This document shows positions 20,198 through 31,937 of a DNA stretch of 41,170 nt, in pieces. Positions within the stretch are counted from its first letter, which is position 1. Every line of letters begins with the position of its first letter. Source of the stretch: Sperchopsis tessellata (Eukaryota; Arthropoda; Insecta; Coleoptera; Hydrophilidae). The position numbers and the translations under genes were made by a program. The notes beneath the pieces are model-generated. The model was not told the origin of the DNA. It saw only the letters and a program-made list of their open reading frames with translations, and ran no database searches. The stretch is taken from positions 1-41,170 of the forward strand of contig JAWQRN010000075.1 in NCBI GenBank assembly GCA_033557685.1. The letters run 5' to 3'.

Positions 20198-23100
20198 ATG
20201 GTAATGGCAATGGACAATTATTATGCACAGGATCGCCTACATGAAATATGGAAAGCAATAAACTCTTTACATTTAAGCTACTTAGAAATGGAAGACAGTC
20301 CACAGAAATTGGAACAAAGAAACAAATTGGAAGGTAGATACATATTTCTATTTTCCTCCACATAAATATGTGTGTATGGCTGACCATATGAAATTAATTC
20401 TTTTACATTTCAATTTGGTATACATGTAACTTATTTTTATTATTAGTCCTTTTACTCTTTGTGGAGTATAGGGTATTATATAGATGTTTCTTAGCAGGCT
20501 TGCTAGCCCTGTGCCCAACTGCTCATTTTTCAAAACAGCTCAATAAAAACTATAACAATTTGACACCAATTATACTTCTCTTCTGCTAAAATCCACAACT
20601 AATGACTTCCATCCCTTTTCTACTACCTGCTAAATTGTACACCAGAGCCTGTTTTGCTACATCACTATAAGGTTTTCTCAAAGTATGCCCTATCCACTTC
20701 TTTCTTTTTATTGTGGCTGCAATTAGTTCTTATCCATAGTTCTTCTTTACTTATTTTATCAGGCCAGTGGATATTCAGAATCTTCCTCAAACATTTTATC
20801 AGGCCAGTGGATATTCAGAATCTTCCTCAAACATATTTTTACAAAAGTCTGTACCCCACTCAGCACTGTTTCTATCGTTATCCATGACTCACTGCCATAC
20901 AGTAAGATGCTCTTAATATATGCTTTGAACATCTGAATCTCAGTTCTCCTTATCAGCTCAGTGGAGCACCACATTCCTGAAAATTAGATAAATGCATACC
21001 GTGCTCTGTGTATCCTTCTTATTATGTCCTCCCGACAACGGTCATACTATCCAAATAGCAAAACATGTCAGTGTATTGCACAACTCTTCCCTTCAACTTT
21101 AAATCCGTGTTCCTAAGGGCGTTCACCGCCAATAGAACTGTTTTTTACACATTAATCATTAAACCGAATCTTAATGCCACAACCGCCAACCTTTCTATTT
21201 TTATCCGCAAGTGCTGCCTACTTTCCGCTAATAAGCAGACATCGTCAGTAAGCTCCAGGTCCTCGAGTCTCAAACTCAATCATGATGCCACATCCGGCAA
21301 CCTTTCTATTTTGATCTACAAGTGCTGCCTTCGTTCTGCTAACAAGCAAACTCCAGATCCATGAGTCTCCGATCAAATCTTGACTCAAGATCGGTTGTTC
21401 CATCCACAGCTCTACTTATTATAAAATCTATTCCTATTAAAAACAACACCAGTTCACTATCCGACAACTGTCCATTATGTTCTACTCTTGCAGAATAGCC
21501 ATCATAGAACAATTTTATAATCCTAATGAACTTTTGTGGAGTGCAATATACACGGAAAACAACCTACATTTTCCCTCCGTCCACCTAATCGAAGGCCTTC
21601 TCAAAGTCGATAAAACACAAATGCACCTCCTTCTGCTATTTTTGTGCTTGCTCCTATATAATTCTAAGTGTTCATATGTGGTCGATCCATGCCCTTCTGC
21701 ACCTGAATCTAGCCTGGTTTGTTCCTAATACTCTTTCGACCGAGTCTCTCATTCTCGTCTGTAACGTCTTGTCAGGATCTTACTAGTTGTACAAAGTAGA
21801 GTAACCGTCTTTTAATTATCATATTTAGTCAAGTCTCCTTTTCTTTGGTATAATGATGACTCCTTTCAGCCATTCTTTTGGTAGTCTCTCTGTTAGCCAT
21901 ACTCTCTACAGCAACCCATATACCAATTCTGTGGCAACCTCAGATCCCACCCTTATAAGTTCTACTGGTATATATCATTAATACCTGCCGACTTGCCAAA
22001 TTTCAATTGTTTAATATCAGTGCGTACTTCTTCCTGTGTAATTGTCTCGTCTTCCATATCAACTTCTTCCCCATCCTCAACTCAGTCCATGTCCATTCCC
22101 ATCTCTTGTGATCGTATATGTCCTTAAAATGTTCCATCCATCTATTCACTGTATCCTTTTCAGTTTTAAGAGAGTTTCCCTGTTCATCTTTTATTCATAT
22201 TATTGTCTTACCTGTTTCCCATGGTAGTATTATTTGTACTATATAATGTGCCCATAACATTTGTCGCAGCTGCTCTTTTTGCCTTCAGCAGTTGTTCCCT
22301 TTTCAGTGTTCTTCTGTTATTTCTGACACTGTTCTTTATTTGTCTATTCTTTGTTTGATACAATACCTGCAATCTCTGCATGACAATGACATTTATATCT
22401 GCATCAGCAACATTTTCTGTTTTATCTTGTTTTTATCCTCCACACATTTCCTGGTTTCCAATGACATCCGTGGTTTATTCTGCCTCCTCTTATTTCCAAC
22501 AGTTTCAGTGGCTGCCTCCTTAAGTTCTTTTTTTATTTCCTATCCGTTTCGGATGTTGTACACCATGTTGACAATCATGATTTTCTGGACCGCTCCCTGG
22601 AATAACTTAGAAGGTTTTTTGGCCTCGAAATGCGCCTTCCTCCAACCCTTCGCTTTCCAGCAATTTTTCCCTGCAGTATAAATTGTAACAATTTATACCT
22701 AGGTTCATTTTTCATAATATGCCCCAGGTACTCAAGCTTCCTTATCTTCACTGACTCTAGGACCGCTTTGGACTTATTCGTTCTTTGATGAATATTTTCT
22801 TTGGCAATGCGGTCCTTCCATGATACTCTCAGCATTCTTCTATAAAGCCACATTTCGAATGCTTCTAACTTTTTACTTGATGCCTCAGGTAATGTCCAAG
22901 TAATTGTCCCTGAGGTATTGTTTATAATTTTCCTATCCACCATTTATCACTGACCCTGCGTCTTCCAATTTTTGTTTCAACCTGTCTTGCTCCTGCTGAT
23001 TTTTCTGAGCCAGTGCATATTATATTTCACTCTCCATTGTTCTAATCTTTTGTTTGACTACAGTTTCAGCCTTAATTTACCCTTAAGCAGGAAATGGTCA

Positions 23101-26100
23101 GATCCTTCATGCTGTTATACGTGTAACTTAATGTATGTTTAGTGCTTACACGTATTATGTGCAAAATGATATTTATAAAAGTACTTAAACAAGACCAAAT
23201 AGTTTTTATGTTTCTAATTATTGCTTATTTTTAGAATGTATTCGAGAATATCTGTTCTTAGCACCACACAACGCAAAATTTTTCTTCCAAGAAACAGCTG
23301 ATGTTTTACATAGGTCAGCGAGGTGCAAAAAGGATTTTAGCGGATATAAAGCGGCTTCAGGATGGCAAGCAATTGGAATGTATGCTGGAAATTTATTAGG
23401 GCAACCTTGGAGGAAGGAGTATCGTGAAATTAAGGTACAATTTGGATTAATTTATCAAGAATATAAAAAGAGAAAACCAAGCTAAGAAAATATTGACTTT
23501 TATTGAGAAATATCAAATTGATAGTAAATTCTCTTGAAGCCTGTCTTAGAAGTGAAAATGATTTTTCTAATTATTCTCTGGCATGCCTAAATATTACTAA
23601 ATTAATTTGTCTGATGACTACATATATTTTATTGTTTTAGATGTATTCAGGATTTTATGTTCATCAAATTGATGCTAATTTGGTTGGTGCCGAAATGATG
23701 TTTGAAGCTATGGGTTATAAGCATGTAGGAAATGGTGTTCTAGTTTTAGATGGTCCTATATGTCCTGATAGAGTCACTCAAGTTTCTCAAGATTCCTTAG
23801 TGGCCTACATGGAATGCCAGGTAGTACATTCACATTTTTTAATACTAACCTTAACATAATTATTTATGTTAATCAGTAGGGCAAATTCAACTTATGATTA
23901 TGAGTACTGAGTACGAGTGCATAGGAATTGTACTCTGAGTACTGAGTGGAGTACATGTAATCAGGAATCATGCAAAATGAGTATGAGTACTTGAAGTATT
24001 GTATAATTTATATTTCCATTTTTAAAAGTTGATTTATTTACAATACTGTTAGAAAGATGTTTTCGTTTTCCATCCTCCTTTTTTGCTACCACTTAAGCTT
24101 TCATTTCTTTTAGACTGTCTTTACCATGTCGTCGTCTTAAGTGTTTAATTATATTTGACGAAGAATTTCCATATCCTTTAATATGTATTTTTGTTTGCAT
24201 TTTATGCACTGAACTACCTTTATAGATTTTTCTCTGCTTTTCAAGACTGGTTGGTAAAGAGTAGTATGGTCCTTTACATCAACAAGATAAAGGCGGTCTT
24301 GTTTTCCTCTGATAGAGCTTTTGTTCGCCTTAACAATGTAGTTTTGGCTTCGATGTCTATATCGATTGATGAGAGTGCCAAGCTGTTGGGGATACACCTT
24401 GATGACATGCTGAACTGGCACTCACAGATTGAAGATCTCATCTCCAAATTAAATAAAGTTTGTTTTGCCCTAAGGATACTTGCAAGGAATATGAGCCGTG
24501 AGGTTTATCTGGCAGCTTACTGCATTATCCATTTTTAGGTTTGGTTTGATTTGACGGTCAAGTGTCAGATTGCAGAGGGTTTTCCTGCTTCAGAAGTGAG
24601 TGGTTAGGATAATTTTAAGTGAGGAGTGTCGTGCCACTTGCCGTTGCTTATTCCGGAGGAAGGCAATGTTGACGGTCCCGGCTATATGTGTACATATATG
24701 CATAACTTTTCTGCATATGCAAAATTGTATGTTTTCGAACTTGGAATGATTACCCAAACCACAGGTTGTACCTTGCAGAGCGGTGTCTTTATTATAGATG
24801 CTTTTTCTTGTACAACCATCTTCCGATGTCGCTCAGGAACATTAGTGATCATAAATTTTTAAAACGCAAACTGTTCTGTTATCTGTGTTGGATTTAGCCT
24901 ACTCTTTGGGGGAGTTCTGTGCCACGATAGTGTTCCACCTTGAGATTTTTTAACCTGTTTAATGTGGTTTGTAACATTTTTAATGATATATTAAGTTTGC
25001 TTGTGGTAAATTTTAACATGTTTGTTGTTATTTATTGTGACGTTTTCCAAACCAGTGTTATATATGTTTGCTCTGTACGTTTTGGAAATAAAGCTTTATT
25101 ATTATTATTACATTCTTGCTTAAATCGGTTCGTTCAGGTGAATATTCAAAAAATATTCCGTCACATAGGAAACTTGCGGAGGAGGAATCATTATATTCGT
25201 TCTTCTTCTGAATTATCTCTGCCTCTGTAGCTTCAGTGCTAGTTATGCATGTATATTGTCCAGTTTCTCCACTACTTGTGCTCGGTGTAGGAACTGTACA
25301 TGTACTATCCTGGGTCTCCTACAACTCCTCCGTAAAATTCTCCATCACATTATACTTTCATATTTATCTTTCACAATTTACAAACTATAAATGAAACTTT
25401 GAAAATCACACTCCTTTGCTACGTCAGGTCGTTGCAAGCTGTAATTCGAGTACAAAGTGTTCTCGGTTTGGTCGTGTCGACAATAAGAAAGTACGAACTC
25501 CACTTAAGCAAGGCTATTTAATTCTGTTTGTAAATACACATTGGCACTATGAAATATAACATTGTATCAATATTAAACTTTTATATTTTAATTCATAGAC
25601 AGTTGCATTAATATTAGATAGTGTTAATCTTTTATTGTATTTCAATATTTGTCGGACGTTGCTAGTATTTCTACTCAATTACATTTGTATTCATATTTTC
25701 CAGATTACATTAGTACTCAAGTGCCTTTATGTTTAAGATTTTTGAGTACATTTGAAATCGATTACTTTTGTACTTATAATCGTTTATATTCAATTACTTT
25801 TGTACTCATAATTTTTGAGTACATTTATACTTGATTACCTGTATACTCTCTACTTACGTACTTTTTATTCAAATATATGTATTGTAATCAATTACTGCCC
25901 AACTCTGTAAACAGGCCATACATTTCTTCAGGTTTTCCGGGAAGTAACCGTTTGTTGGTTTTTGTTTTTGCCGATTTTTCGTCCACAATTGCATGGGACA
26001 TTATCAAAACATGTAGCTGTTAAAGTGCTAATTATAAGTTGCCATGTAGATCTGAAATGTACTAGGTGTAGGTGTCGACCAGTTCTAAAAAGTGCCAATA

Positions 26101-28229
26101 ATAGAATAACATGTAGCTCTCACAAGTGCTAGTCAAGAAATAAATTTGCTGGTCGGCACCTGCATCTAGCACTTTTTAGCTACATGGCAATCTATAATTA
26201 GCGCTTTAAAGAGCTACATGTCTTGATAATGTCCCCTGCAGTGGTGGAGAATACGTTGGCAAAAACAAAAACCAACTCTCGGTTATCTCCCGGAAATTCT
26301 GAAGATATTTACTGTGGACGTAGGACTCTACGCACTGATTTAGGCCATTCATTTATCAGTAGTGTTAATGTAGTGTTGTTTTCTTTCAGATACTAAAAGC
26401 AATATGGGAAGAGGTGTCGAATACATTTAAAATTAGTTGGTTGGATGTTTTGGAATTCAGGGAAGCCCACTTGTGCAGTCCCAAATTCTCAGTACAAGCT
26501 TTAATTTATAGGTAATATTTATATTGAGAGAATGTGTACTGAACCGAGTCAAAATTGTAAATATATATATATTTTTTTTTGTTATCATTTTCATCATGAA
26601 TAGACATATATGATTTACTCTAACGCAATTTTTGTAATATTGTTTAAATAGAATAATTATTTAGCATTCAAGTTTTTATGGTTTTATGTCAACGTTAAAT
26701 AGACATTGCTTGTTCAAGGTAGTGCCTTAGGTGTGTTTTAATATTTTGTCAATTTTTTCAAAACTTACTACACGTCTAGGTGTTCATGATAACATAAAAA
26801 AATTGGAACTTGCTGCTTTTAGCCATCTTGAGATTGTGATAAAAGTATGATCTATATTATGTGTTGTTGTAGATTCCAACAGAGGCAATACCAAGAACAC
26901 AACAGAAGTTACTCTCAAGGAACTGATCCGTATCACGGCAATCCAGTCAGATATGCTTCAAGTGTACCGACACAACCTACAAACGTGATATCCAATAATG
27001 CATTTCCAACGGTGATGTCAGGGCATTCCCACAGCATACCACCATTGCAGACAGTTTTGCCCCCGCCACCGCCTCCTGCACAATACATTTATGGTACGAA
27101 CGGCTGTTATCAAAACAGCTATGCCACCTACGCACCCATAATTCCGCCACCTCAAAATTATCAGTACACTCCAGGGGCCATAATGTACCAACAGCAGCCA
27201 GTGATGAAGCCTCAGTATCACGGTAACAATTATTGTTACGCAAATGGTTATGGTCCTGCGCCACAAGCTAATTACATGTATCCCATACCGACGGGACAAT
27301 TGATAGAAATAGAACCCCACACTAGCAACACGTACGATGTACCTGACGGACCCTCTATTAGAACCCACAAACCTTTGTACAATTCACCCCCGAATGATTT
27401 GTACCGAAGCAAAGATGATACAGAAATAAAAAATAACCACAGGGATACAGATCGGGAGGAGGGATCCGGAACGTTCGAAACTTGGGATTACGTGTATAGA
27501 AATTTAGAGAGTCAAGGTTATTCTAAAGATTTGGGGGAGAGAGGTGATGTATTGAGTCCGCCTCTTGGAACTGATAGAAAATACAACATCAAAGAAGCAA
27601 AGAAAATTAGATCGGTTGATTTGGAAGAAGGTATGCAGAATTTAAGTATAAGTAGACCGTTGAAGATGGACGATGCTTTAGAAAAATACAAACAATCTGA
27701 TAGGGATAAAAGTAAAGATTTAACGTTGTATAGAAACTCAGAGATGACACAGAGTAGTTCGTACGATAATTTATCGATACAAGAGAATGCGAAGGTGCAT
27801 TTAAAATCTGTGTCTAGTAAAACACTACCGAGAGAGAAGTCTACAGATATTTTTGAGCATGTGTACGGCAGTTCGAAAGATGTTCAAAATAAAACTTTGG
27901 ATGCTAGGAAAGTTAAAAAGGTAGAAGGTCCAGATAAACCAAAACAACACAATCTTAAAGTTATAACGAAGATGATGTCTAATAAAGAAGTTAAAGCTGG
28001 TAATAGTAGTGGAGCAAATTCTAAGTGGGAATGCAAGTTCTGTACATATCTAAATGATGGAACGCAGCAGCAAATATGCGATATATGTGGCAAGTCCAAA
28101 AACACCGTAGCTCAAGATATGGAAGTTGGAGGATCAGAGTGTTCTGTTTGTACTCTCGTTAACAGGAAAGAGAACAAGAAATGTGAAGCCTGTGAGAGCA
28201 GCCTGAAAGATTCCCCAACATATATTTAA
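20198..28229 (+). CDS. tamo: Protein tamozhennic-like (SPATA2-type PUB domain, RanBP2-type zinc fingers)
   Basis: Five exons give a complete 664-residue protein: 20198-20333, 23235-23434, 23641-23820, 26390-26511 and 26873-28229 (stop TAA). Phases agree at every junction (1, 0, 0, 2). Residues about 40-212 form the SPATA2/Tamo-type PUB region: LEECIREYLFLAPHNAKFFF, then YAGNLLGQPWRKEYREIK, then DANLVGAEMMFEAMGYKHVG, then SWLDVLEFREAHLCSPKFS. A long disordered part follows, rich in Pro, Tyr, Gln and Asn, with a six-proline run near residue 275. At the C-terminus there are two RanBP2-type zinc fingers: WECKFCTYLNDG ... CDICG (from Trp598) and ECSVCTLVNRKENKKCEACE (from about 636; Trp missing). 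Drosophila Tamo regulates Dorsal nuclear import, and vertebrate SPATA2 tethers CYLD to ubiquitin ligase complexes. In-frame ATGs at 20198, 20204 and 20210 leave the exact start open. Confidence 0.9.
20753..20832. repeat. Perfect 40-bp tandem duplication
   Basis: The 40-bp unit beginning ATTTTATCAGGCCAGTGG occurs twice head to tail with no mismatch (20753-20792 and 20793-20832). It lies in the 3' part of the LINE relic. The identity points to a recent event. Confidence 0.97.
21175..21366. repeat. Diverged tandem duplication (period 110 bp) spanning the RT catalytic box
   Basis: CAACCTTTCTATTTT recurs with a spacing of 110 bp (from 21188 and from 21298), as do the words AAGTGCTGCC and GAGTCTC around it. 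On the minus strand both copies encode the CLLAE-R-QHL helix next to the RT catalytic aspartates. The copies differ at many positions, so the event is old. Confidence 0.85.
22575..23110 (-). mobile_element. Second LINE relic in tamo intron 1, C-terminal tail
   Basis: The frame 22943-22575 encodes LEAFEMWLYRRMLRVSWKDR, RKLEYLGHIMKNEPRYKLLQ and KRRVGGRRIS, the tail of a widespread insect LINE family (R-K-L-x-Y-L-G-H-I-M). It is truncated upstream and belongs to a different family from the relic at 20560-22560. Confidence 0.88.
23874..25907 (-). mobile_element. Degenerate hAT transposon in tamo intron 3
   Basis: The ends start CAGTAGGGCA (23874) and, inverted, CAGAGTTGGGCAGTAATTGA (25907), as in hAT terminal repeats. 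Both subterminal regions are packed with GTACTC/GAGTAC words (about 23908-23998 and 25680-25860), typical transposase-binding clusters. On the minus strand a BED zinc finger reads VVQCIKCKQKYIL and, after a frameshift, SNIIKHLRRRHG (about 24235-24125). Its N-terminal side continues at 25340-25110 (STCTVPTPSTSSGETGQY ...). A LINE insertion splits the two halves. No 8-bp target duplication is visible. Confidence 0.8.
24240..25110 (+). mobile_element. Jockey-like LINE tail nested in the hAT element
   Basis: The plus strand encodes WLVKSSMVLYINKIKAVLFS, SAKLLGIHLDDMLNWHSQIE and LNKVCFALRILARNM: the region after the RT palm in Jockey-like LINEs. The rest is broken. The piece ends in AATAAAGCTTTATTATTATT at about 25088-25107, a typical Jockey 3' tail. 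It interrupts the hAT open frame just upstream of the BED finger. Confidence 0.85.
25926..26302. repeat. Foldback/MITE-like inverted repeat in tamo intron 3
   Basis: The left arm (about 25926-26091) and right arm (about 26149-26302) are imperfect reverse complements around 57 bp of spacer. Shared blocks include GTTGGTTTTTGTTTTTGCC, GACATTATCAA-ACATGTAGCT and GCTAATTATA. ACATGTAGCT also appears once in the spacer (26110). There is no coding capacity. It begins about 20 bp beyond the right end of the hAT element and ends 90 bp before tamo exon 4. Confidence 0.82.
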
Positions 28230-28719
28230 GTGATCAAGTACTTACGTTTGCAAATATAGAATTTTCTAACTGACAAATGATTAATCGGAGTCTGTGTGTG
28301 TGTGAGAGATTCTATAAGTTTACTCACCAACACCAGAATTACAAAAATTAAACATTCTTTGTGGATAGTTATGGAAGTCAGTATTTTAATTTCAAGTTAA
28401 TATTTATTGCTTTTGTTGGCAATTTAAATTATTTATTATATAAATTTATATATAAAGTATTTTTTTTTTCATTTATATATATTGTTAATACCTTTAATTT
28501 CTATATTGAAAACAGCATTATATTTTTGTAAACCTGCAAATTAACAAACCAATGAATATCAGTAAATTGCAAATTTATTTTAGAGTTAACATTTTATAAG
28601 CGATTACTTGGTAAATAAGTGAAATACAAGTGTTGATTTATTTTAATTGAAATACCATTTATTTCAAATAAATAATGTAGTGATAATATTTATTATTTCC
28701 TTGGCCGAACATGAATGTA
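28230..28719 (+). other. 3' UTR of the tamo gene and short intergenic gap
   Basis: AT-rich, with several AATAAA-like words, the last at about 28668. A TG/GA microsatellite patch lies at 28292-28307. The Tigger element begins at 28720. Confidence 0.45.
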
Positions 28720-29680
28720 CAGTGGAAAACGTTTAACACGAAATTTAAGGGACCAAAGAAAAATTTCGACTTAACAGAATTTCGTGTTAAACAAATTTGA
28801 AAGTCTTATACTATATATGAATTATCAATAGCAAAAAAATCAAAATCATCAATAACAAAAAAGTTTTACTACATATCAGTAACATTTTTTGGTTAATAAG
28901 AGAACATAATTTTTGTAACATCACCTTTTTTTCTTAAAAAAATCCGTTCTTTTTTTTAGCCCTATTCGATATAATTTTGGACCCTCTAAACTATTCCAAA
29001 GTGTTCATCATACCGGACATTTTGCCTTCTGATTTTATATCCAAATAATGACGCACACTTTTCAATATTTTGGGCACATCCGCAGCGGTAGGAACCTCTA
29101 AAACTTCGTCAATTTCATCGTCACTATCATCACCTTCAGGTTCCGTCGGCCGCACAAGATTCACTATGTCATCATCACTCATCAATTCCGCGATATTTAG
29201 GTTATTGTCCACTTCAATATAGTCATTAACATCAATGTCCAAGTTAAGTGGTGAGGACACTTAGTGTTGGGTGCATTTCCACTTCAACAAAAGGTTCAGA
29301 CTCGAATGAAACAACATCTGCAAAAAAACCTACATGGCAAAAGCAATTTTCAATGGTTTTCAAGGTAACTCAATTCCACGCAGAACGTAACAAATGTAAC
29401 GCATCCATAAGATCAATGCCAAACTCTTCCTTAGCTTCTATAGCACCTCAATACTTCCGAAGCAACAATTTTTTAAAATAAAAAATTTATATTTTTTTAT
29501 GCCTTGGTCACACGGCTGTAGTAAACTGTATGTTTGGCTGTAAAAATATTAACTTAATAGCCTGCAAATTAGGGGCGGCAGGAGGAGCAGGGCAGTTATC
29601 GGCTATCAGTGCAATTTTTCGTTTCTTTGGTAACATTTTTTTATCTAATGTCATCAGCCACTCTGAAAAAAATACAGATG

Positions 29681-29833
29681 TCATCCATTCCATTTTATAT
29701 GCTGCGTATTGGACAGCCAATTTTTTTATATTTTGAAACTGTTTTTGGCTTTTTCCTCATCCATGCCTTTTTAATTGCTGCTTATTGGACAGGTCATTTT
29801 TTAATATTTTTGAAAAACCTCTGTTTTTGCCTT
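29681..29833. repeat. Diverged 76-bp tandem duplication in the Tigger core
   Basis: TCATCCAT-CC-TTTTA-T...GCTGC-TATTGGACAG recurs 76 bp later (29681 and 29757), followed in both copies by a T-rich stretch and TTTTTGCCTTTTTCCT-like words. On the minus strand both copies encode the segment before WMTS, in different frames. Confidence 0.8.
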
Positions 29834-30289
29834 TTTCCTATTACAAAAATATTTTTTCAATCATCACAATTACACGCTGCCTTTACTGTAAATCTCTCTT
29901 TGGATTTCTTGTCCCCAGAATAATTATCGCGTTTGAATGCAAGTGTCTTATCTGACAAGCAATAGAAAAATGTCCAGTTTCATCAGCATTAGGTACAAAA
30001 GGTACAACACAACAACAGAATTTCAGCAAATACAATATATTCATCCACTCATTTCAGCCTAAGCTTAGGATACAATACTGATGTCAAAATGTGTCTTAAA
30101 AGATAAAAAATCTCAAAATGTATAACACCTAAAGACAGTTTACACGTTCTATAAACAATATACAAAACCCCAACGATAAAACACTGTACATGAACAACAA
30201 AAAACGCAAAAGTTCAGTGAAAACACCTTCGATCAATAGTGACTTCACTATAAATGTTGTTTCCGGGTGGAATCCATGTAGAGGCTATA

Positions 30290-30705
30290 ACAAGTGCCGC
30301 TATTTCGTCCACTGTTGCAATGTCCCTGTCCCTTGTGGAAGTCTATTACATTTAGTGACTTCACTCTTCGAGCAAACCTCAGCAAAGGCAGTGCCCTAAT
30401 GTCTAATGTCAATTTATTATAAAGTCTGAGGCCAGTATCTTGATTTATTTTCAAACTTCCTCAACCTGACCGAACCTCTATGCACATAAAGAGATGTCCT
30501 TGTGTCGTAATGGTGAAAGTCAGAGTTCCACAGCTGGTGATGTAAATCCCTTTTCATATGAAGTAAGTTTTACAAGATGTACATCCCTGGAAGAGTCACA
30601 ACTGCTAGAGGTCTAAAGATAGGCCTGCAATTTTCCCCAGATGACGCATCGAGTATGCCACTCATTGACTTTTACCGCTTTAAAAGTGTATTTAGATGTA
30701 AACTC
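30290..30705 (-). mobile_element. Jockey-like LINE tail nested in the Tigger element
   Basis: In broken minus-strand frames: MSGILDASSGENCRPIFRPL, AVVTLPGMYIL, HHYDTRTSLYVHRG, LYNKLTLDIRALPLLRFARR. This is the 'C-R-P-I/L-F ... L-T-L-P-x-L/M-Y-I ... T-R ... Y-N-K-L-x-x-x-I-R' signature of Jockey C-termini, and it separates the Tigger DNA-binding domain from the catalytic core. Confidence 0.75.
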
Positions 30706-31663
30706 GCATGCCATAGTTTAAAACACTTGCTGCGATTCTCCGCATACACTTTTAAAAACAATCGCTTGACTCTTCTTAAATCGTTCCAGCCAACCGGGAT
30801 TGGAAGAAAATTGAATCCCAATTTGCACCGCAAACATATCTGCCTTTTTCATTAAAAGGGGCCCTGAAATTGAAATATTTTGAGATTTTGCTTGTTTAAA
30901 CCAAATGAGCAATGCAGCTTCTAATTCTTCGTATTTCGCTGTCCTAATGCGTTTTCTATCTGGTTCGTGTTTACTGCACTCAAACATTTCTTTAATTCTT
31001 GTTTGATTTCAAGTTGCATTTTCCTTAAAGTGACCCTGCATTTTGTTTACGCACTTTATTTTCCATTTTATTGTCAGGATGTTAAGGTTAATCAATAAAA
31101 TTTCGAAGAAAAACAGCAATTACTATCACAACACTAGAAGAAAAATGGTTTACCAAACACAATTGGAATGTGTTTTTTTGGTTGTCACACACACTAAACA
31201 ATAGCATTCAAAATGGGTATCGTACAATAAAGGGTCATCTGCCACATCTGGAAACTTACAAAGAAAGTATTCATCTGGTTTGTATTAAAATGCTGAACAA
31301 GGGATGTGAATGTGTACCCATCAGATATTGTCAGTCCTTTCAAGAAATCTGTCGTCAACATTTCGTGTAAAATAAAGAATTTCACATTTATTTTAGTTCT
31401 GTAGACAAAATAATTATTTCGTCTTAAGCGATATTTTCGAGTTATCCGTTTCGGGTAAACAGAATACAAATGTAGGGAAAAACGTATATTAATGATATGG
31501 ATCAAATATGCAATTCTTCTTAAACAATTTTTGTATTTGGCGTTTTCACGTTAAACGATTTCCACTGTATATTTTAGAAATTTGATAAATGAAATTTCAA
31601 AGCAAGGCGACCAAGTAAATATATTAAATACAAAAATCAAACGTGCGTAATAAAATATAGGGA

Positions 31664-31937
31664 CACGCTGAATGGCAGTGGACACCTTGCTTCTGTTATT
31701 AAAACCTCATCATAACTGCTCTGTTACTAATTAACCGTTATAGAAGTACAACACATATTTTGAATTCTTGCAAATGGCTTGACGGTTGGGTGTGTAATTG
31801 CCATTTTCATGTAGGTTAATTATATATAGTAGAAATTAAAATATATATTGTACATCTAGAACGTCTAACTAACTACAAGGCAGTGTTTGCTGATGGTGTC
31901 TTAATGACAGAAACACTGTCCACTGCAATTCGGCTTG
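31664..31937. repeat. Foldback/MITE-like inverted repeat downstream of the Tigger element
   Basis: The left arm 31664-31766 and right arm 31831-31937 are imperfect reverse complements of about 100 bp with a 64-bp centre. Matching blocks include GCAGTGGACA, TTCTGTTATTAAAACCTCAT (right arm: TTCTGTCATTAAGACACCAT) and GTACAA-A-ATATTTT. The outer end is near C-GCTGAAT-GCAGTGG. No protein or target duplication was found. Confidence 0.78.

Larger units (their letters stand above)
20560..22560 (-). mobile_element. LINE relic in tamo intron 1
   Basis: This lies between tamo exons 1 and 2, antisense. The minus strand gives, in broken frames, an EN-RT linker near 22300-22450, KSAGIND near 21990, an RT palm with LTDDVCLLAESRQHL (the YADD box as LTDD, about 21240), CYLDSM, and a C-terminal tail KWIGHTLRKPYSDVAKQALV near 20680. 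Two internal tandem duplications are described separately. Confidence 0.8.
28720..31567 (-). mobile_element. Tigger (pogo-type) transposon, full length but inactive
   Basis: The termini are CAGTGGAAAACGTTTAAC (28720) and the inverted CAGTGGAAATCGTTTAAC (ending at 31567). They are flanked by TA on both sides, the pogo/Tigger target duplication. The transposase is on the minus strand. 30987-30718 encodes the CENP-B-type DNA-binding domain (KRIRTAKYEELEAALLIWFK ... NPGWLERFKKSQAI). 29720-29508 encodes a DDE-core segment (WMTSVFFSEWLMTLDKK, ALIADNCPAPP with the second catalytic Asp). 29260-28991 encodes the acidic tail (NIAELMSDDDIVNLV). A LINE tail is inserted between the DNA-binding domain and the core, and the frame is broken many times. 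Confidence 0.92.

Noticed and set aside
23874..25860. Regularly repeated GTACTC words considered as a CRISPR-like array
   Set aside because: The spacing is irregular and the words sit at both ends of a hAT element, in an animal genome.
27018..27368. 116-codon minus-strand frame
   Set aside because: Shadow of tamo exon 5; the codon pattern and splice structure support the plus strand only.
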